A stretch of DNA of 64,000 bases, taken from IMG/VR virus record IMGVR_UViG_3300006753_004675, positions 1 to 64,000 of that record, one strand, 5' to 3'. This stretch comes from a virus. Below the pieces are notes generated by a model. It did not search any database. It had not been told where the DNA came from and worked only from the letters and a program-made list of their open reading frames with translations. This document shows, piece after piece, positions 58,740 through 64,000 of the stretch. The first letter of the stretch is position 1; every line of letters starts with the position of its first letter. Position numbers and translations under genes: made by a program.

Positions 58740-59027
58740 ATGGAAGGTTTTGCTTTTGGTGCTATTGATAATGGTATTGTGCTAATTGGCATGTATATGG
58801 GTGTGGACATTGAAGGATGGCTTTCAAAAAGGCTTGGAAAAGATGCCAATCCTATTCTTGGCGCAGTTGTAGGAGCAACAGGCTTTAATTCAGTTTCAGA
58901 TGGTGCAGCTGCAGCGCTTGATCCCTCTATGACTGGAATGACAACTGGAATAGTCCTGGGCTGTTTGTCTATAATGTTATTCATCCCCATCATAGAGAAG
59001 ATTAAGAGAAAGCCAGGCGCTAAATGA
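58740..59027 (+). CDS. Small Gly/Ala-rich membrane protein
   Basis: 95 residues with two or three hydrophobic segments (FGAIDNGIVLIGMYMGV, NPILGAVVGATGFNSVSDGAAAAL, GIVLGCLSIMLFIPII). Ends basic. ATGA overlap with the next gene. No family recognised; a holin role cannot be excluded. Confidence 0.5.
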   Translation: MEGFAFGAIDNGIVLIGMYMGVDIEGWLSKRLGKDANPILGAVVGATGFNSVSDGAAAALDPSMTGMTTGIVLGCLSIMLFIPIIEKIKRKPGAK

Positions 59028-59290
59028 AATTAGGAGATGAAGGGTCTTTAAGCTACAAATTCATAGTCAAAAAGGAAAGGCTCGGTAGGGTTTGTCCAGG
59101 ATCTCCATTTTATTACAAGGGCAGGTTGTGGGTAAGCCTAAACAGAGCAGATGGTGGAGGAAAGCTCATTAGATCTCTTGAGGGTGGTGAGCATGAAATT
59201 CAGATACTTCCATCAACTACAATAGTTTTATATTTGCTTTCAGGAAAAAAAATAAAAAAAGCCCCTGTTCGCACACAATATGGTGATTAA
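59024..59290 (+). CDS. Small beta-rich protein, unknown
   Basis: 88 residues; strands such as YKFIVKKERLGRVCPG, YYKGRLWVSLNRAD and ILPSTTIVLYLLSGK. Coupled to the membrane protein by ATGA. No family recognised. Confidence 0.5.
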   Translation: MKLGDEGSLSYKFIVKKERLGRVCPGSPFYYKGRLWVSLNRADGGGKLIRSLEGGEHEIQILPSTTIVLYLLSGKKIKKAPVRTQYGD

Positions 59291-59324
59291 ATTATTTATG
59301 ACACAAACATAGGAGTTTTAAAAG

Positions 59325-61193
59325 ATGTCAAAAGTTATAGGAATTGATTTAGGAACTACAAATTCTGCTGTTTCAGTTATGGAATCAGGAGGAGCAAAAG
59401 TTATTAATAATGAGGAGGGTGCAAGAACAACGCCTTCTGTTGTTGCATACACTAGGGAGGGAGACAGATTAGTTGGTGTTACAGCCAGACGACAAGCTAT
59501 CACAAATCCTGAAGATACAGTGTATTCTGTCAAGAGGTTTATGGGAATGAAGATGAATGATGTAAAGAGTGAATCTGAAAAAGTTCCATATAAGGTCGTT
59601 ACAAGCAAGGGTGGGATGTGCAAAATATCTGTAGGGGGAAAGAAACTTTCACCTCAAGAGATTAGTGCACAAATTCTTATCAAGCTTAAAAGAGATGCTG
59701 AAAGATATCTGGGACATGAAGTTAGTGATGCAGTCATCACTGTTCCTGCATACTTTAATGACGCACAGCGACAGGCAACAAAGGATGCCGGCAAGATTGC
59801 TGGGCTAGAAGTCAAACGGATTATCAATGAGCCAACAGCAGCAGCACTAGCGTATGGTCTAGATAAGACTGATGAGCAGAAGGTTGCTGTGTATGACCTT
59901 GGCGGAGGAACATTCGATATATCAATTCTCGATATATCTGATGGTGTTGTAGAGGTTATGAGCACTAATGGAGATACTCATCTCGGTGGTGATGATGTTG
60001 ATCAAATAATCATGGATTGGATGCTATCTGAGTTTAAGAGCAACACTGGAATAGATGTGGGATCTGATACCATGGTTCTTCAAAGAGTGAAGGATGCTGC
60101 TGAAAAGGCAAAGATCGAGCTATCAAGCACACAGAAGACAGATGTTAATCTTCCATTTCTCACAGCAGACTCATCTGGACCAAAGCATTTAGCTCTCACA
60201 CTTACTCGTGCGAAGTTTGAGCAGATGATCGAGTCTTTTGTAAAGAGCACACTGACACCGGTGAAGAACGCTCTAAAGGACGCTGGACTTAAGCCTTCAG
60301 ATATCGATGATGTAATTCTTGTTGGTGGTTCTACTAGAACACCCTCAGTGAGAGATGCAGTCGAGAAATACTTTGGAAAGAGTGCAAATTCATCTGTCAA
60401 CCCAGATGAAGTCGTCGCGATGGGAGCAGCTGTTCAAGGTGGAGTCTTTTCAGGAGATGTGAATGATATCTTGCTCTTAGATGTCACTCCGCTTTCTTTG
60501 GGAATCGAGACGCTGGGCGGCGTATGTACGAGGCTTATTAATAGAAATACTACCATCCCGTGCTCAAAGAGCGAGGTATTTTCTACAGCAGCGGATAATC
60601 AGCTTGCAGTTGACATACACGTGCTTCAGGGTGAAAGAGAGTTTGCATCTGACAATCGGACTCTGGGACAGTTTCAGTTAACTGAAATTCCCCCAGCACC
60701 AAGAGGTATGCCTCAAGTAGAAGTCACATTTGATATTGATGCTAACGGAATTGTCAGTGTTTCTGCAAAGGATAAGGCTACCGGAAAGGAGCAATCTATT
60801 ACAATCACTGCCGGCGAGACATTGACAGATGAAGAAGTTAGCGAGATGGTGGAAAATGCTAAATCTCACGAAGAGGAAGATAGACTTCGAAGAAAGATGA
60901 TAGAGTCTAAAAACAAGCTAGATTCTATGGTATATCAGTCCAAAAAGATTGTAAGTGAGCATGGCGAAAATCTCTCAGATGAGACAAAGACTGAGCTTAA
61001 TAGCAAGTTAGAAGATGCAACAAGCGCGCTTTTATCTGATGATATCACGTCTATTGATAGCGCATACTCATCTCTTGAGTCAGTACTTCATGCAGCTGGA
61101 GCAGAGATGTATAGCACATCTCAAGAGCCTTCTCAGACAGCTGATGAGAATGACGATATCATCGATGCCGAATATCAAGAGGCATCTCCTTGA
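59325..61193 (+). CDS. dnaK: DnaK-type Hsp70 chaperone
   Basis: 622 residues, complete: [11 protein letters not shown] (5-15), [47 protein letters not shown] (about 189-202), [13 protein letters not shown], the substrate domain ([21 protein letters not shown]) and a helical lid. It ends IIDAEYQE plus four residues, close to the DnaK tail. No DnaJ or GrpE is seen, so host partners are presumably used. TAGGAG ribosome site. The TTG start of the next gene overlaps its stop. Confidence 0.97.
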   Translation: MSKVIGIDLGTTNSAVSVMESGGAKVINNEEGARTTPSVVAYTREGDRLVGVTARRQAITNPEDTVYSVKRFMGMKMNDVKSESEKVPYKVVTSKGGMCKISVGGKKLSPQEISAQILIKLKRDAERYLGHEVSDAVITVPAYFNDAQRQATKDAGKIAGLEVKRIINEPTAAALAYGLDKTDEQKVAVYDLGGGTFDISILDISDGVVEVMSTNGDTHLGGDDVDQIIMDWMLSEFKSNTGIDVGSDTMVLQRVKDAAEKAKIELSSTQKTDVNLPFLTADSSGPKHLALTLTRAKFEQMIESFVKSTLTPVKNALKDAGLKPSDIDDVILVGGSTRTPSVRDAVEKYFGKSANSSVNPDEVVAMGAAVQGGVFSGDVNDILLLDVTPLSLGIETLGGVCTRLINRNTTIPCSKSEVFSTAADNQLAVDIHVLQGEREFASDNRTLGQFQLTEIPPAPRGMPQVEVTFDIDANGIVSVSAKDKATGKEQSITITAGETLTDEEVSEMVENAKSHEEEDRLRRKMIESKNKLDSMVYQSKKIVSEHGENLSDETKTELNSKLEDATSALLSDDITSIDSAYSSLESVLHAAGAEMYSTSQEPSQTADENDDIIDAEYQEASP

Positions 61194-61711
61194 GAATTAG
61201 GGAGAGAAGCAGGAGAGAGAGATATGATGCCAAAAAGCCTAGCTCTAAGAATTATCCTATCAGTCTTTGCTGTGTTAATTTCCAGTGCGATGGTAACCTT
61301 GGTTATCTTATCCGGAGTGCCGCTTGCTTTGGTGCAAGCGGCATTCATGTAATTGGATCAGTTCCGGAGAGATCTCAGTTAAACTCTTTATCAGGAAGCT
61401 TATTTGATTATGTTCAGATTAAACAATATACATCACCAGATAAGTTTATTGATTACGCAAAAAATACAGGAACTAAACTCATATCTGCGGAAGTTTGTGA
61501 AAATTCAGAATCCCTTACTTCTTATGTTTTCGATTTTTCTAGCCCTGTGTGTCTGGTTGTGGGTCAAGAGGAATGTGGTGTCCCAATAGGAATTCTTATG
61601 AATGGTGATATTATACATATTCCTATGCCTGGTGTTGGATATTGTTTAAACACATCACAGGCTGCGAATATAATCCTATATGAAGCTGTGAGGCAATATG
61701 AGCAACGATGA
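61190..61711 (+). CDS. SpoU/TrmH-family RNA 2'-O-methyltransferase
   Basis: 173 residues with the knotted SPOUT fold: [14 protein letters not shown] (motif 1), [11 protein letters not shown] (motif 2) and [23 protein letters not shown] (motif 3). It would methylate a ribose in tRNA or rRNA; it may act on the phage tRNAs. TTG start within the DnaK stop; overlaps the next gene by 14 bases. The first 20 residues are very basic. Confidence 0.88.
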   Translation: MRIRERSRRERYDAKKPSSKNYPISLCCVNFQCDGNLGYLIRSAACFGASGIHVIGSVPERSQLNSLSGSLFDYVQIKQYTSPDKFIDYAKNTGTKLISAEVCENSESLTSYVFDFSSPVCLVVGQEECGVPIGILMNGDIIHIPMPGVGYCLNTSQAANIILYEAVRQYEQR

Positions 61712-61970
61712 AAAATATAAAGAAAATAAACTATCAAAAGATGAAGTTATTGATCTACTAAGTGTAAAGCTGTTTGATATTACAAATGATCCTTTTGAAA
61801 CAAGGATGAGAAAGGATTCTGATGGATCGATACTCAGAATATACGTCGAGGGAGATAGCTCCAAGACAGTGAGAAAAAAAATTCCACCCAGATTTCATGG
61901 ATTTACAACTATCATCTACAATGTTCCAGATGGGTTTATACATGAAAAATTTTATCGCGGGCGGGAGTAA
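61698..61970 (+). CDS. Small charged protein, unknown
   Basis: 90 residues, charged, with a helical start (LSKDEVIDLLSVKLF) and a strand-rich end. Its last codons and stop run 10 bases into the tRNA-Gly gene. No family recognised. Confidence 0.5.
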   Translation: MSNDEKYKENKLSKDEVIDLLSVKLFDITNDPFETRMRKDSDGSILRIYVEGDSSKTVRKKIPPRFHGFTTIIYNVPDGFIHEKFYRGRE

Positions 61971-62036
61971 CTCAGCTGGTAGAGTCACAGCCTTCCAAGC
62001 TGTTGGTCGCGGGTTCGAGTCCCGTCTCCCGCTCCA
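61961..62036 (+). tRNA. tRNA-Gly (anticodon UCC), CCA encoded
   Basis: Acceptor GCGGGAG/CTCCCGC, anticodon stem ACAGC/GCTGT with loop CTTCCAA, T arm GCGGG/CCCGT with TTCGAGT, and an encoded CCA. Reads GGA, a favoured glycine codon here. The 5' end overlaps the stop of the previous gene. Confidence 0.96.
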
Positions 62037-62086
62037 CTTATTTGTCTTATTCTAGAATATTTAATTATGTAACAGGGGAAATAGTC

Positions 62087-62560
62087 ATGAATAAGAAGGG
62101 CTGGATAACAGGTTCAGGAAGAGAGATAATATTTAAAGACATTCTCATAGAAATTGAGAGGTATGTGTCACACGGTGGAAAGATATTTATAGGATCAGAT
62201 AGCCAGCTTTGTGATAATACATGTATATTTGCAACAGCTATCTGTCTACATGGAGCAAAAGGATCTCGCGGCGGAAAATACTTCTTTAAGAGATTTAAGG
62301 ACACAGGGCCGCAATATTCAAACCTAAGATTAAGAATAATGAGTGAGGTCACACACTCTCTAGAGGTTGCTCTTGACATGATGGAGAGGTTTCCTGATGC
62401 GGAAATAGAGGTTCACGTGGATATAGGAAGAGGCCCAAAATCTAAGACAAGTGTTTATGTGGATCAGATACAAGGGTGGGCCACATCCACTGGGCTATCA
62501 TGTAAGGTTAAGCCTAATGCGTGGGCGTCTGCATCAGTTGCTGATAAGCATACAAAATGA
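62087..62560 (+). CDS. RNase H-like protein (DUF458/YkuK type)
   Basis: 157 residues. IFIGSDSQLCDN (about 32-43), FATAICLHG, EIEVHVDIGRGPKSKTS (about 106-122) and late VKPNAWASASVADKHTK match the YkuK/DUF458 family, which has an RNase H fold with acidic residues and a late D-x-x-x-K. The true activity of the family is not well known. ATG 62087 is preferred for its AGGGGA site. Confidence 0.72.
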   Translation: MNKKGWITGSGREIIFKDILIEIERYVSHGGKIFIGSDSQLCDNTCIFATAICLHGAKGSRGGKYFFKRFKDTGPQYSNLRLRIMSEVTHSLEVALDMMERFPDAEIEVHVDIGRGPKSKTSVYVDQIQGWATSTGLSCKVKPNAWASASVADKHTK

Positions 62561-62599
62561 TCGCAAGCGTAATAGTTATACATGAATGGAGATCCACCA

Positions 62600-63679
62600 A
62601 TGAGAATTAAAGAAAGTCAGCTACGATTATTAATAAGAAGAGAGCTTATTAGAGAGTCTAATAGGCGGAGGCGGGCCCTAAGAGAGCAGGCTGATGCCGC
62701 AGAAGAGTTTGAGGTTGCCGCCCGAGACATGGATGATGACTTTAATTTTGATGAAGAGGAGGCGGCAATAAGAGCATCAGACCCCGGTGAGCTGGTGCTG
62801 GCTGACAACATAAAGGATTACGTTCAGGTACAGTTTGGGAATGCTAGAGACGGAACTCCAGAGGAAAGGCAGGACGCAGATAGAATTCTTTCAACAGTTG
62901 CTGTGGTCCACATTAATAACATAGCTAAGTATCGCAGCAGAGATCAGGGAATAATCAGAACCTGGAAAGAGACGATTGAAGACACGAGGGGTGGTGGATA
63001 CCCAGTGTCTCTGGCAGCCCTAGCTGCTCCATCGACACCTGAGCAGCGACAACAGCTAGCTAGAGGAGAATCTGTCTATGAGTATCCACACGACAGGAAG
63101 TGGGAGTACACGGTCAAGGATGAAATGTGGCATACTAGAAAGAAGGGAACTGATGGAAGGTGGATCTCTCTATCAGCTACAAAATTTGCAAAATCTCGAG
63201 GAAATCTAGATAAGGAATTTCCAGACGCAAGAGAGGCAGATGAATCTGGAGAGGCCGGTCTGGTGCGATCCGCGGCTTCTCAAGAGGCTTCCAGGCTCGC
63301 CGCTCTCGCACTCGCCAAATCTGAGGAATCCAGCGACGACGAGGCACAGATCGACGACGAGGAAGCCGCCGCGGAAGGTCAATCGGAATACGAGGTGGGG
63401 GATGTGGTGGCCACCTTCCTCTACGGTGATAGGAGGGACTGGGAGAAAATAGAGGACACAACGGGCAAGGGCAAGGGTAGAGCGGGATGGACACACGACG
63501 CCGAAATAGTCGGCAATGAGGGGACACCATTTTCAAGAGTCACTATATGGGATGATGATACTGTGGAATTTATGGATGAAGATGGAAGAACCGAGGTATC
63601 AACAACCTCAGGATCGGAAGACACACTATTGCCAACATACAGCGAGATTGAGACAGGGGCGACTTCGACCTGGCGATGA
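62600..63679 (+). CDS. Virion-type protein with delivery-like N-terminus
   Basis: 359 residues from ATG 62600, with GGAG 8 bases upstream; ATG 62582 has none. It starts RIKESQLRLLIRRELIRES, the clearest of the basic amphipathic segments ending (L/I)xE. A very basic stretch and then an acidic one follow. The end (YEVGDVVATFLYGDRRDWEKIEDT, about 258-281) is barrel-like. Bases 63250-63500 are much richer in G+C than the rest. No enzyme motif seen. Confidence 0.5.
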   Translation: MRIKESQLRLLIRRELIRESNRRRRALREQADAAEEFEVAARDMDDDFNFDEEEAAIRASDPGELVLADNIKDYVQVQFGNARDGTPEERQDADRILSTVAVVHINNIAKYRSRDQGIIRTWKETIEDTRGGGYPVSLAALAAPSTPEQRQQLARGESVYEYPHDRKWEYTVKDEMWHTRKKGTDGRWISLSATKFAKSRGNLDKEFPDAREADESGEAGLVRSAASQEASRLAALALAKSEESSDDEAQIDDEEAAAEGQSEYEVGDVVATFLYGDRRDWEKIEDTTGKGKGRAGWTHDAEIVGNEGTPFSRVTIWDDDTVEFMDEDGRTEVSTTSGSEDTLLPTYSEIETGATSTWR

Positions 63680-63685
63680 TCTACC

Positions 63686-63700
63686 CCTTCCTAGGGAAGG
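63686..63700. terminator. Possible two-way terminator between convergent genes
   Basis: CCTTCC and GGAAGG with a TAG loop, in the 28-base gap between the + strand gene ending 63679 and the minus-strand gene ending 63708. The stem is short and lacks a T-run. Confidence 0.3.
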
Positions 63701-63707
63701 ATACGGG

Positions 63708-63923
63708 CTAAACAGTGCTGAGAAGATAGAACATGAGAAAAGATATCACCATTCCCAGACAGAATGATGACAGTATGTAGAGACTCATCTTTGATTTTTG
63801 GCTTCTAGTCTTCATGATGTCTACTTCTAGTCGGTGCCTGTCCATTCTAATTTCATGCTCAAGCCTAGCGAGCTCTCTTTGTTTTTCTATTATGAATGTA
63901 GGAAATTGTACTAAATTGTCCAT
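63708..63923 (-). CDS. Small membrane-anchored coiled-coil protein (minus strand)
   Basis: 71 residues. DNLVQFPTFIIEKQRELARLEHEIRMDRHRLE is a charged coiled coil, followed by a C-terminal membrane segment (LYILSSFCLGMVISFLMFYLL). The start is an ATG at 63923; a TATAAT on this strand (63942 to 63937) precedes it. Function unknown; a tail-anchored protein of this build might be lysis-related or a scaffold. Confidence 0.5.
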   Translation of the reverse strand: MDNLVQFPTFIIEKQRELARLEHEIRMDRHRLEVDIMKTRSQKSKMSLYILSSFCLGMVISFLMFYLLSTV

Positions 63924-63965
63924 AATGACATAATTAATTATATACATCAATGAGACACAGTATAA

Positions 63966-64000
63966 ATGGCTTTAAATAAAAATATAGATAAGATTAGTAT
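63966..64000 (+). CDS. Start of a gene cut by the window end
   Basis: ATG at 63966 opens a frame (MALNKNIDKIS) that runs off the window. TATAAAT lies directly before it. Too short to judge. Confidence 0.3.
   Translation, partial: MALNKNIDKIS

Noticed and set aside
63177-63536. Pro/Arg-rich frames on both strands in the GC-rich patch
   Set aside because: They arise from the high G+C of this part of a real gene; composition is not protein-like.

Overview
This window looks like part of the genome of a large tailed phage of the T4-like myovirus type, probably marine, infecting a Gram-negative host. It is AT-rich, about 90 genes lie almost end to end (frequent 1-, 4- and 8-base overlaps), and all but two are on the + strand. 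T4-type replication genes (gp32-like ssDNA-binding protein, UvsX/RecA-like recombinase, RNase H/FEN-like exonuclease, gp41/DnaB-like helicase) sit with phage-style nucleotide genes and many small unknown proteins. No capsid, tail or terminase gene was recognised. Host type is inference: an adenosylcobalamin-dependent RNR, a type II glutamine synthetase, and two lipoproteins with von Willebrand A domains (one also with two choice-of-anchor-D repeats) would fit a marine delta-type proteobacterium or a relative.

Layout. 0.1-4.5 kb: replication and recombination. 4.5-8.7 kb: class II ribonucleotide reductase, an IscU N-terminal fragment, a ClpP-like protease and an endolysin. 8.7-11.5 kb: malate synthase and isocitrate lyase, a complete glyoxylate shunt. 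11.6-19.98 kb: small membrane proteins, MBD4-like glycosylase, DEDDh exonuclease, phosphoesterase (minus strand), dUTPase/MazG-like proteins, ThyX-like enzyme, metallopeptidase, deoxyribosyltransferase-like protein and glutamine synthetase. 20-29.7 kb: DnaE-type polymerase, a kinase fused to a ThyA-like piece, sugar epimerase, cupin, thymidine kinase, DHH phosphoesterase, methyltransferase, dCMP deaminase and sulfotransferase. 29.7-45.3 kb: a probable virion and cargo region with acidic proteins, SOD-like and pterin-dehydratase-like proteins, a lysis-like trio, and a cassette of two polymerase-beta nucleotidyltransferases (one joined to a ligase-like domain), a phosphoesterase and a HxGH nucleotidyltransferase. 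45.4-50.5 kb: GroEL, small proteins and a sigma factor whose DNA-binding helix-turn-helix appears to lie in the next gene. 50.5-64 kb: a probable abundant virion protein, QueF-like and nuclease-like proteins, three tRNAs (Thr-UGU, Leu-UAA, Gly-UCC), vWA lipoproteins, DnaK, a SpoU methyltransferase and a RNase H-like protein.

Three patterns stand out. First, unrelated proteins, several of them enzymes, share a short basic-amphipathic segment, usually N-terminal, ending in (L/I)-x-E. This resembles T4 capsid-targeting peptides and the T4 gp21 cleavage site, and suggests a set of enzymes packaged in the head and injected. Second, a repeated promoter form, GTGTAAA-16 bp-TATAAT, occurs before several genes and a tRNA; it could be read by the phage-encoded sigma factor. 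A separate ATATTTA(A/T) box lies 14-22 bases before starts in the virion region. Third, the metabolic genes (glyoxylate shunt, glutamine synthetase, B12-dependent RNR, thymidylate and dUTP enzymes) suggest redirection of host carbon and nitrogen toward nucleotide synthesis.
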